Below, piece by piece: positions 8,001 to 15,922 of a stretch of 30,685 nt of DNA. The DNA is from a virus: the IMG/VR virus record IMGVR_UViG_3300042469_000167, positions 1 to 30,685 of that record; one strand, given 5' to 3'. Made by a program: the position numbers and the translations under genes. Positions within the stretch are counted from its first letter, which is position 1. Each line of letters begins with the position of its first letter. The notes under the pieces are model-generated. The model had not been told where the DNA came from and made no database searches. It saw nothing but the letters and a program-made list of their open reading frames with translations.

Positions 8001-10127
8001 ACATCAACCATAGATTTTACTGGTGGTGTAATATATGATACTCTTAAAATTGGTTCATTAATAACTTCTAATGCTGCGTTTAATGTTGCTAGCGGTACTG
8101 CTCCATTTACTGTTAATTCTGTTACATTAGTTAACAATTTAAATGCCGATTTATTAGATGGTCAGCAAGCAAATTATTATACTGGATTAAGTAATTCTGC
8201 AAATACGCAAGCAAATATGGCTATTGCTATTGGTCAAGGAGCATTTACTCAGGCAAATACAGCTTACAATCAGGCAAATACCGGAATAGCAATAGCGCAA
8301 ACTGCATTTGGTCAAGCTAATCTTGCAACTACGTTAGCGCAAACTGCATTTGGTCAGGCTAATACTGCTTATATTCAAGCGAATACAGCAATAACAATAG
8401 GTCAAGAAGCATTTGATCAAGCTAATTCTGCATATAATACTGCCAATACCGGAGTTGTAATTGGACAAAGCGCATTTACTCAAGCCAATGTTGCTTATAC
8501 TACAGCCAATTCCGCAACTATATTAGCTCAAACTGCATTTACTCAAGCCAATGTTGCTTATACTGCAGCTAATTCTGCGACTACATTAGCCCAAACTGTA
8601 TTTACTCAAGCGAATAGCGGAATCGCAATAGCTCAAACTGCATTTGGTCAAGCTAATGCTTCGTATTCACAAGCTAACACTTCATTGGTTGTTGGTCAAT
8701 CTGCGTTTGCTCAAGCCAATGCTGCTTATAATAAAGCAAATACAGGCGGTTCTGGAATAACCGCTACTGCAATTAAAACTGCAAATTATACTGCCTCAGT
8801 TAATGAATTGGTTAGATGTAATACAGCTGCCGGAGCATTTTCAGTTACGTTACCTGCAAGCCCAGCCGACGGTTCGTTAATTAGTATTTCGGATATTGGT
8901 AGTACATTTGCTGTAAATAATTTAACTTTATTGCCAAACGGTAATAATTTAGAATCTTATTCTACTCCATATGTTCTAGATATAAATGGCGCATATGTTT
9001 CATTTATATACAATACCGCTACAACTAATTGGAAATTGTTAGAAACTCCTGTTACGGTAATGAGTGCTATTTCTACTGTTACTGTTGCTCAAGGCGGAAC
9101 TGGAGCAAATACATTTACAGCTAATAGCATTTTATTGGGTAGCGGAACTTCTGCTATTCGAACAGTTTCTCCTGGAACCGAAGGTAATCTATTAACTTCA
9201 AATAACGGTACATGGATTTCTGCCCCAGCTCCAATTTCTCTGCCAACGCAAACTAGCAATGGTGGAAAATATTTAACAACAGATGGCGCTACTGCAACTT
9301 GGGTTAATTTGCCATTAGGTTCTGTTTATGATCAAACTAATTCTGCAATTACGCTTGCTCAAACTGCATTTGGTCAAGCCAATGCAGCATATAACACTGC
9401 TAATACAAAATTCTCTGCTAATGGCGGTACGATTACAGGCTCTGTTACGATTTCTACCGATTTAAGCGTATCTGGTAACGTTTATCTTGGCGGTAATGTA
9501 ACGACATTAAGTTCAAATAATTTGTCTATTAGCGATCCTTTGATTTATATGGCACAGGATAATCCAGCTAACCTACAAGATATCGGTATTGTAGGTCATT
9601 TTACTTCTAGTCGTTATCAGCATACTGGGCTAGTTAGAGATGCTACCGATGGAGTATGGAAATTATTTTCTAATGTTGCAGCTGAACCTACAACTACAGT
9701 AGATTTTACTGGCGGGGTTGTATATGATACATTACAGATTGGTTCGGTAGTTGCATCTAATGCTGTATTTACAGTATCTACTGGAACTTCTCCGTTTACA
9801 GTGGCATCAAATACATTAATAAGTAATTTAAACGCTGATTTATTAGATGGCCAACACGGATCTTATTATACAGATTTAAGTAATACCGCATTATCAGTTG
9901 CTAATTCGGCTTATAATAAAGCAAACACTGGAACTTTACCTAGTCAATCAGCAAATACTGGAAAATATTTAACAACGGATGGATCTGTTTTATCTTGGGG
10001 TGGAATTCTACGAAACGTGCCTATTCTAAATAGATTAGGTAACACTGTAAATGTAACGTTTACTTTCAATTATTTACCAGTATTAAATCACGCTAACACA
10101 TCAACAATTCAAGTAGGTATAATTTAA
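5025..10127 (+). CDS. Long tail fibre with heptad shafts, 1700 aa
   Basis: The N-terminus carries the phage fibre attachment module RVKETSTTTGT...GYQS, with a conserved WEIGIGTY segment (residues about 1-107). A module of about 145 residues occurs four times (about 154-297, 490-637, 905-1054, 1468-1617). Each copy runs from LNVTGNVYLSGNVTTLSS, through the DPLIYLA and YQHTGLVR motifs, to LNADLLDGQHG-x-YYT, a hallmark of phage fibres. Between copies lie long runs of seven-residue repeats such as AFGQANS-AYNQANT-GITIGQA. Aromatic or Ile at one position and Ala three later give an a/d core, as expected for a trimeric coiled-coil shaft. Residues about 1245-1343 form a small beta module with VRCNTAAGAF. 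AQGGTGANT follows. The start follows GGGAG at 6 bases. The stop overlaps the next start as TAATG. It heads the rightward fibre block. Confidence 0.9.
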   Translation: MSLQLNDRVKETSTTTGTVPIVLNGASIGYQSISSAISPGNSFPYVIELTGGAQWEIGIGTYVSGNNSIIRTQVLSSSDSGNKVDFLSGSKNVFITVPAAYTALTARGLSQFSATSSAELASIISDETGSGKLVFSNNAILVTPDIGRANGTSLTLSGDLSVTGNVYLSGNVTTLSSNNLSIHDPLIYLAQENPANLQDIGIVGHFTSDHYQHTGLVRDATDGVWKFFSNVASEPTTTVDFTGVIYDTIQVGSINTSNAVFSTANGSAPFSVVSNTLVSNLNADLLDGQHGTYYTGLTSSAFNQANSAYTTANTGVSIGQEAFSQANAAYTQANTGTTIGLSALSQANSAYTAANVGIATGQAAFGQANVGITLAQTAFSQANAAYNQANVGIIIGQAAFGQANSAYNQANAAYAQANVGIAVGQAAFGQANVAYNQANTGVTIGQGAFGQANVAYNTANTGITVGQAAFSQANAAYNTANTKFSANGGTISGSVTITNDLNVSGNVYLSGNVTTVSSTNLIVNDPILYLANNNIGNTQDIGFVGHFTNSSYQHTGLVRKASDGIWRLFSNVSTEPTSTVDFTNGIYDTLQIGSLIASNANFSITGAAPFTVTSNTVVVNLNADLLDGQHGTYYTGLTGVAFDQANSAYNQANTGITVGQTAFTQANAAYNQANTGITIGQAGFDQANSGFNQANVGITISQTGFNQANAAYNQANTGITIGQAGFDQANSGFNQANAAYSQANTGIVTGQAAFGQANSAYNQANTGITIGQGAFGQANSGFNQANLAYTAANTGISIAQTAFSQANAAYAQANTGITIAQTAFGQANSGFNQANAAYAQANVGIAIAQSAYNQANSEPIGKSAFDQANAAYTAANTGITVGQAAYTQANAAYNTANTKFSANGGTISGSVTITTDLNVTGNVYLGGNVTTLSSNNLSINDPLIYLAQDNPANLQDIGLVGNFTSDRYQHTGLVRDASDNMWKLFSNVASEPTSTIDFTGGVIYDTLKIGSLITSNAAFNVASGTAPFTVNSVTLVNNLNADLLDGQQANYYTGLSNSANTQANMAIAIGQGAFTQANTAYNQANTGIAIAQTAFGQANLATTLAQTAFGQANTAYIQANTAITIGQEAFDQANSAYNTANTGVVIGQSAFTQANVAYTTANSATILAQTAFTQANVAYTAANSATTLAQTVFTQANSGIAIAQTAFGQANASYSQANTSLVVGQSAFAQANAAYNKANTGGSGITATAIKTANYTASVNELVRCNTAAGAFSVTLPASPADGSLISISDIGSTFAVNNLTLLPNGNNLESYSTPYVLDINGAYVSFIYNTATTNWKLLETPVTVMSAISTVTVAQGGTGANTFTANSILLGSGTSAIRTVSPGTEGNLLTSNNGTWISAPAPISLPTQTSNGGKYLTTDGATATWVNLPLGSVYDQTNSAITLAQTAFGQANAAYNTANTKFSANGGTITGSVTISTDLSVSGNVYLGGNVTTLSSNNLSISDPLIYMAQDNPANLQDIGIVGHFTSSRYQHTGLVRDATDGVWKLFSNVAAEPTTTVDFTGGVVYDTLQIGSVVASNAVFTVSTGTSPFTVASNTLISNLNADLLDGQHGSYYTDLSNTALSVANSAYNKANTGTLPSQSANTGKYLTTDGSVLSWGGILRNVPILNRLGNTVNVTFTFNYLPVLNHANTSTIQVGII

Positions 10128-10756
10128 TGACAGCAAGATATCCGGTAGTATTAAATGGTGCTACTATTCAAGAATTACAAATCGGCGATACGTTAGCTGG
10201 TCAAGCTGCTTCTGGAACCAATAGTGATATTATATCATTAACTGGCTTAACAACTGCATTAAGCGTTGCCCAAGGAGGAACTGGAGCAAATACGTTAACT
10301 GGTATTGTTAAAGCAAGCGGAAATAGCGCATTTACTGCAGTAACGGCTCCGACCGGAACCATTGTTGGTACTACTGATACACAAACATTAACTAATAAAA
10401 CTATTACTGCATTAGGTTCTTATGAAACTAAAGTAGCAATGGCTGGATTAGACGTAGATTTATCATTAGGTTCGTACTTTACCAAGACATTAACCGCTAA
10501 TGCTACTACATTTACTGTAAGTAATATTCCTGCTGCAGGTTCAGTTGGTTCATTTGTGTTGGATTTGACTAATGCTGGATTAGCAACTATTACATGGACA
10601 TTATCAGTAGCTGCTGGCGGTACTTCTACTGTTAAATGGGTTGGTGGTACTGCTCCATCTAGTTTGACTGCTTCTGGTAGAGATTCGTTTGGTTTTTATA
10701 CTTATGATACTGGTACAACTTGGACTGGATATGTGATTGGTAAGGACTTAAAATAA
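10127..10756 (+). CDS. Tail-fibre-like protein, 209 aa
   Basis: The N-terminus (PVVLNGATIQELQIGD) echoes the VLNGASI element of the preceding fibre. SVAQGGTGANTLTGIVKASGN (about 46-67, listed here in part) is the phage fibre linker motif. DTQTLTNKTIT leads into a C-terminal beta domain (about 98-209, with YFTKTLTANATTFTVSN, WVGGTAPSSLTASG and a terminal TWTGYVIGKDLK) that often ends phage fibres. It overlaps the previous gene by one base (TAATG) and the next one likewise, so the three are probably translationally coupled. It may be a short fibre or distal tip that joins the long fibre. Part of the docking specificity is inferred from the shared N-terminal element. Confidence 0.8.
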   Translation: MTARYPVVLNGATIQELQIGDTLAGQAASGTNSDIISLTGLTTALSVAQGGTGANTLTGIVKASGNSAFTAVTAPTGTIVGTTDTQTLTNKTITALGSYETKVAMAGLDVDLSLGSYFTKTLTANATTFTVSNIPAAGSVGSFVLDLTNAGLATITWTLSVAAGGTSTVKWVGGTAPSSLTASGRDSFGFYTYDTGTTWTGYVIGKDLK

Positions 10757-13700
10757 TGAGCAATCGTAAGATTATAAATGCAGCAGCAACTGGTGGGATT
10801 GGTTATTATCCAGTAGTAGGTGCTAGTGACCCATATTATGATAAGGTATCATTACTGCTAAATGGTGATACTGATGTTGATACTAACTTTGCTAATGTGT
10901 CGGTGTTGTTGACTGGTAATGATTTGCTGGATAAGTCTAATAATAGATTGGTTGTAACAGCTTATGGACAAGCTTCAGTCACTAGCGTTAAAAAACAATT
11001 TGGTACTGGAAGTTATTATTTTGATGGTAGTGGTGATTATATTCGACCTGCCGCATCTGACACTTGTATGTTTGGTACTGGCGATTTTACAATAGAATTC
11101 TGGACATATCGTATTTCTGGTGGAGAATTTTTCGGTAATGGTCCTGCTGGTGGTGGTTCATTTGGCTTAGGGTTAGGTGCTGCAAATGGCGATACAACTA
11201 AACTACAATGTGCTATCTATGGTTCTCCTGTTGCTAATTTATCATGTGTAACTAATTTCCCTTCAAATCAATGGATTCATGTTGCTGTTACTCGTGCTAG
11301 TGGAACAACTAGAATATTTCTTAATGGTGTTAAAGATGCTGAAACTACAGCTGGTGGTGCAAACAACACCACAAATACGCCAAGTGTTGGCGAAGTATGG
11401 CTGGGTTCTGGTTCAACTTTAAACGGTTACATTGATGATTTCCGCATAACCAAAGGCGTAGCTCGATACACAGCCAATTTCACCCCACCCACTGCGGCAT
11501 TACCATCACATGAGATATTAGATAGTTCAGTTTATAGATTACCTGTGACAACTTACGGTAATGCTAGAATTGATACGACTACTAAGAAGTATGGCACTGG
11601 GGCTATGTATTTTGATGGGAATGGGGATTATTTGAGTTTATCAAATTCACCTGGATTACTATTTGGTTCTGGTGATTTTACTATTGAATTCTGGTTTAGA
11701 CAAAACGCTGCTGTCAGTGCCGCAGCTATTTTTTGTAATTCTACTAATTCTTCCGTGTTTAATCCAAACTGGTTTTATATTCATGCTAATCATCCGACGT
11801 ACCCTAATAAATTTTGCTCAAGTGCTTATAATATTTCAACATCTGTTCCATTTATAGCAGGAACAACCAATATCGTTAATGATAATTGGTATCACGTAGC
11901 ATTAGTTAGAAGTGGTAGCACTTTTAATTTATATATTGATGGCACGTTGGAAGGTACTGCCACTAGTTCTGCTAGTATAGATAGTAATACAGTGTACTCA
12001 AAATATGTTGGTGGAGCGGGTGATGGCGGTATTATTGTAAACGGCTACATCGATGACCTACGAGTTACTAAAGGCTATGCTAGAACAATAGTTCGACCAA
12101 CCGCAGCATTCCCAACAATACCTCCAACTATATCAGCTGACCCTTGGTGGGGCAATGTATCGTTGTTACTAGACGGTAACACAACTGACGCATACGACCC
12201 GTATTGGCAGAATGTGTCACTGATGTTAACTGGTGATGATTTTATTGATTGGTCTAATCAGCATAATGCTATTACAGTTGTCGGGAATACAAGTATTAAT
12301 ACAGCTACTAAGAAATATAATTCAGGTTCTATGTATTTTGATGGTAGTGGAGATTATTTAAGTATTGCCTCAAACGCATCATTAAATATATCATCACTTA
12401 ATTTTACAATAGAATATTGGATTCGTCCAACTGCAGCAAGTGTTGTTTCTACTGATGGCGAAATAATAGTTAATTTAGCTAGCAGTGGCATTGCACATTA
12501 TTACAATTATACTAATAAGCAACTCGTACTCGGGCAATCTAATGTTGCAGCGTATTTAAACAGTACTGTAAACTCAGTGCCATTAGATACATGGACTCAT
12601 GTTGCATTAGTTAGGAATGGTAATGTATTTACTTTCTACATTAATGGTATTTCAAATGCTACTTATACTGGAGCATTAACGTTTACTGATGGTGCTATTA
12701 ATATCGGAGCTTATACATCATCGCAGTATATGTTTAATGGGTATTTAGCAGACCTCCGCATCACCAAAGGCATCGCAAGAACCATTGTAGTACCAACCGC
12801 AGCACTCCCAGCATTTAAAATCCAAGACCGTACACAGAATAACATTACGCTTACGCCTTATGGCAATGTTCAACTTAGCACTGATGTTAAGAAGAATGGT
12901 ACTGGTAGTATGTTCTTTGATGGTACTGGGGATTATTTGGGCACTCCATTATCGTCAAATTTTATTATAGGCGCAAACGACTATACATTTGAAGCATGGA
13001 TTATGATGGCTGACCCTACAACTGGTGGATGTCTTTATACTGATAGGGTAAATTCACCTGATTATTCAGGTATAATCATAAATGTAAGAAGTGGATATTT
13101 AGATATTGTTGTATCTATTAATGGCTCTACATGGGCTACAAACGGGTGGTTATCTGCATCAGGTACACAAACAATAGCAGCTAACGTGTGGACACATGTT
13201 GCAGTATGTAAAACTTCAAATATTTGGTCAATGTACGTTAATGGTATTTTGAGTAAAACAGTTACGTTAACTAACAATCCAACACAATCTCAAAGTACTG
13301 CGTATCTAGGGTATGATCCAGGTGGTATTCCAAGTTTCAAAGGTTACATCGACGACCTACGCATAACCAAAGGTTACGCCAGATACACTCAAAACTTTAC
13401 TCCACCTAGCCAGTCATTTGCTACTCAGTATATCTCAACAGGTTTTGACCCTAATTACGCTGACGTGTCGTTGCTATTGACAGGTGAAGGGACTAATGGT
13501 AGCACGACATTTACCGATTTGAGTAGTAGTCCTAAGACTATAACAGCAGGCGGGAATGCTCAGATAAGCACTGCTCAGAAAAAGTATGGCACTGGTGCTA
13601 TGTATTTTGACGGTACAGGTGACTGGTTGACATTAGATGGTAGTTCTAACTTTGCTTACGGTACTGGAGATTTCACTATTGAATTTTGGATACAAACTTC

Positions 13701-15477
13701 AAACTGGGGTGGCGGTACTACGATTTTTTATGACCAACGACCATTATCAACGGATGGTAATTACCCTTGCATTTACACACAAGTAGGGCAATTAAGATAT
13801 TTTGTTAATAGTGCTGACAGAATTACAGGTTCAACACTAACAACAAATACTTGGTATCATATTGCAGTTTGTCGCTCAGGAACAAGTACAAAAATGTTCT
13901 TAAATGGTGTACAAGATGGTTCTACTTATTCTGACTCTACTACATACATTAACGGAGCAAGTAGACCAATAATTGCAACCCGTGGTTACAATCCAGGCGA
14001 TAATACATTTTCGGGTTACATAGACGACCTAAGAATAACCAAAGGTATTGCTCGTTACACAACCAACTTCACACCACCTACTTACGCATTAGCTACTACA
14101 GCTGGTACACCATTTGACGTTAATCGTGTTGATACATCGTTATTGCTAAGAGGCAACGGCACTAATGGTAGTACATCGTTTACAGATGAATCGCCTAATA
14201 ATTTGACTATTACTAATAATGGTTCTGTTACTGTTAATACAAGCGTGAAGAAATATGGTACAGGTAGTATGTACTTTGATGGTACAAATTATTTAAGTTC
14301 AGCGTCAAATGCTGCTTTAAATTTATCAGGTGTAAGCTGGACCGTTGAATTATGGTGTTATCCAACAACAGCGTCATTAGCAAATAGAATATTATTCACA
14401 AAGCGTGTTCCCAATAGCGGAACTTGTAGCTATCAGGGTTACTTGAATGTTAGTAATAGTGGAATAAGTTTTTTTAACGGTACCGAGTATCAGTCATCAA
14501 CTACTTTAGATTTAAACGCGTGGAATCATATTGCATATGTTTGTGATAGAACAAATGTAAAAGTATATAAGAATGGTGTGCTTATACTTACTGCATCAGC
14601 TACAGAAGCTGCAAATAATACCGAAACGCTATTAATTGGTAACGGGCTATATACTGGTTATAGTTTGCAATTTCCAGGGTATATTGATGACTTCCGTATA
14701 ACCAAAGGCTACGCACGATACACTGCTAACTTTACACCACCTACCTACGAAGACCCAACCGTAACTGGTACTCAGTATGATTATAATTATGCTCAGGTTA
14801 GTTTGTTATTGAATGGTGATGGTACTAATGGTAGTACATTGTTTACGGATTTGAGCAGTATGCCTAAGACCATAACAGCTTATGGTAATGCTCAGATTAG
14901 TACTGGTACTAAGAAATTTGGCACTGGTAGTATGTATTTTGATGGTACTGGAGATTACTTTACAATTGCATCAAATGCTAGTATGGAGTTTGGAAGTAGT
15001 GATTTAACTTTGGAGATGTGGCTTAATACAACGTCTACAAACTTATATTCGTGTGTTTTTGGTAGACAAGCAGCTTTTACATTTGCAGTAGGGGATTTTG
15101 TACTATTATTAAATTATGGGTCTTCTGGTAATATATCTTTATCTGTTGGCTCCTATAACCCCTCAGCAGTTATGCTGACAACAACTGGAGTAACTATAAA
15201 CGATGGGGCATGGCACCATATTGCATTAGTTAGAAACGGCAGCTCATGGGCGTTATATGTTGACGGTCAAGCAAGAGCAACTCAAACATTTTCAGGAACT
15301 TTAGCAACATCATCCGCAACATGGTATTCAGGAATATACCCTCCTGCGGCTGCTGGTGCTAGTGGCAGAGATTTAACAGGCTATATAGACGACCTCCGTA
15401 TAACAAAAGGCTTAGCACGTTACACCCAAAACTTCACACCACCAACAGCACCATTACCAACATCTGGAGGATATTAA
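10756..15477 (+). CDS. Multi-LamG adhesin-like fibre protein, 1573 aa
   Basis: Seven LamG-like (concanavalin-type jelly roll) modules follow one another. Each has SLLLNGD or SL[LM]LTG, then KK[YFN]GTG[SA]M[YF]FDG-x-GD, then FTIEFW or a variant, W-x-H[VI]A, and ends in GYIDDLRITKG-x-ARYT-x-NFTPPT. The closing motif sits near residues 225, 430, 661, 863, 1088, 1308 and 1541. Modules 1 and 3 have an extra half strand (a doubled start). LamG folds usually bind glycans, so the protein is probably a surface-polysaccharide-binding virion protein. No enzymatic site was seen. The gene starts in a TAATG overlap with its neighbour and ends just before a tail chaperone gene. Base composition alternates along each module (see findings). 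Confidence 0.85.
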   Translation: MSNRKIINAAATGGIGYYPVVGASDPYYDKVSLLLNGDTDVDTNFANVSVLLTGNDLLDKSNNRLVVTAYGQASVTSVKKQFGTGSYYFDGSGDYIRPAASDTCMFGTGDFTIEFWTYRISGGEFFGNGPAGGGSFGLGLGAANGDTTKLQCAIYGSPVANLSCVTNFPSNQWIHVAVTRASGTTRIFLNGVKDAETTAGGANNTTNTPSVGEVWLGSGSTLNGYIDDFRITKGVARYTANFTPPTAALPSHEILDSSVYRLPVTTYGNARIDTTTKKYGTGAMYFDGNGDYLSLSNSPGLLFGSGDFTIEFWFRQNAAVSAAAIFCNSTNSSVFNPNWFYIHANHPTYPNKFCSSAYNISTSVPFIAGTTNIVNDNWYHVALVRSGSTFNLYIDGTLEGTATSSASIDSNTVYSKYVGGAGDGGIIVNGYIDDLRVTKGYARTIVRPTAAFPTIPPTISADPWWGNVSLLLDGNTTDAYDPYWQNVSLMLTGDDFIDWSNQHNAITVVGNTSINTATKKYNSGSMYFDGSGDYLSIASNASLNISSLNFTIEYWIRPTAASVVSTDGEIIVNLASSGIAHYYNYTNKQLVLGQSNVAAYLNSTVNSVPLDTWTHVALVRNGNVFTFYINGISNATYTGALTFTDGAINIGAYTSSQYMFNGYLADLRITKGIARTIVVPTAALPAFKIQDRTQNNITLTPYGNVQLSTDVKKNGTGSMFFDGTGDYLGTPLSSNFIIGANDYTFEAWIMMADPTTGGCLYTDRVNSPDYSGIIINVRSGYLDIVVSINGSTWATNGWLSASGTQTIAANVWTHVAVCKTSNIWSMYVNGILSKTVTLTNNPTQSQSTAYLGYDPGGIPSFKGYIDDLRITKGYARYTQNFTPPSQSFATQYISTGFDPNYADVSLLLTGEGTNGSTTFTDLSSSPKTITAGGNAQISTAQKKYGTGAMYFDGTGDWLTLDGSSNFAYGTGDFTIEFWIQTSNWGGGTTIFYDQRPLSTDGNYPCIYTQVGQLRYFVNSADRITGSTLTTNTWYHIAVCRSGTSTKMFLNGVQDGSTYSDSTTYINGASRPIIATRGYNPGDNTFSGYIDDLRITKGIARYTTNFTPPTYALATTAGTPFDVNRVDTSLLLRGNGTNGSTSFTDESPNNLTITNNGSVTVNTSVKKYGTGSMYFDGTNYLSSASNAALNLSGVSWTVELWCYPTTASLANRILFTKRVPNSGTCSYQGYLNVSNSGISFFNGTEYQSSTTLDLNAWNHIAYVCDRTNVKVYKNGVLILTASATEAANNTETLLIGNGLYTGYSLQFPGYIDDFRITKGYARYTANFTPPTYEDPTVTGTQYDYNYAQVSLLLNGDGTNGSTLFTDLSSMPKTITAYGNAQISTGTKKFGTGSMYFDGTGDYFTIASNASMEFGSSDLTLEMWLNTTSTNLYSCVFGRQAAFTFAVGDFVLLLNYGSSGNISLSVGSYNPSAVMLTTTGVTINDGAWHHIALVRNGSSWALYVDGQARATQTFSGTLATSSATWYSGIYPPAAAGASGRDLTGYIDDLRITKGLARYTQNFTPPTAPLPTSGGY

Positions 15478-15478
15478 A

Positions 15479-15919
15479 ATGGATATTGCAATTATACAAG
15501 ACAACCAAGTTGTTGAAATTGGTCACTACAAAAAACTCTTTCCTGCTACATCGTTTCCTACTACTGGTCCAGACGCCAGTTTTATGGAAGCAAACTCAGC
15601 ATTGGGAGTTACTATCTGGAAACCACACGATAAAGCAACTCAAAAACTAATACCAGTTGCTCCATACATTGAAGATAATCAAGTCTTTACTGTTGAAGTT
15701 GCTGATAAAACCGCAGAAGAATTAACTCAAGATAGCCTAAATATAGCTAATGAAGTTCGTGCAAAACGTAATCAATTATTAATTGAAACGGATTGGACTC
15801 AAGTTGCAGATGCTCCAATTAACAAACAAGCATATGCAGCATATAGACAAGCATTAAGAGATATTACTACACAAGAAGGATTTCCTCTTGATATTAATTG
15901 GCCATCATTAGAGGTATAA
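15479..15919 (+). CDS. Tail assembly chaperone, Phage_tail_APC-like, 146 aa
   Basis: The C-terminal half carries the signature RAKRNQLLIETDWTQVAD...YRQALRDIT-x-QEGFP-x-x-INWP of the phage tail assembly chaperone family (PF16778). The N-terminus (MDIAIIQDNQVVEIGHYKKLFPATSFP) is shared in style with the second copy at 22880. Such proteins help fold or oligomerise the fibre encoded next to them. The GGAGG that serves it lies within the last codons of the LamG gene, and one base separates the genes, so translation is coupled. It closes the first fibre cassette. Confidence 0.85.
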   Translation: MDIAIIQDNQVVEIGHYKKLFPATSFPTTGPDASFMEANSALGVTIWKPHDKATQKLIPVAPYIEDNQVFTVEVADKTAEELTQDSLNIANEVRAKRNQLLIETDWTQVADAPINKQAYAAYRQALRDITTQEGFPLDINWPSLEV

Positions 15920-15922
15920 TAA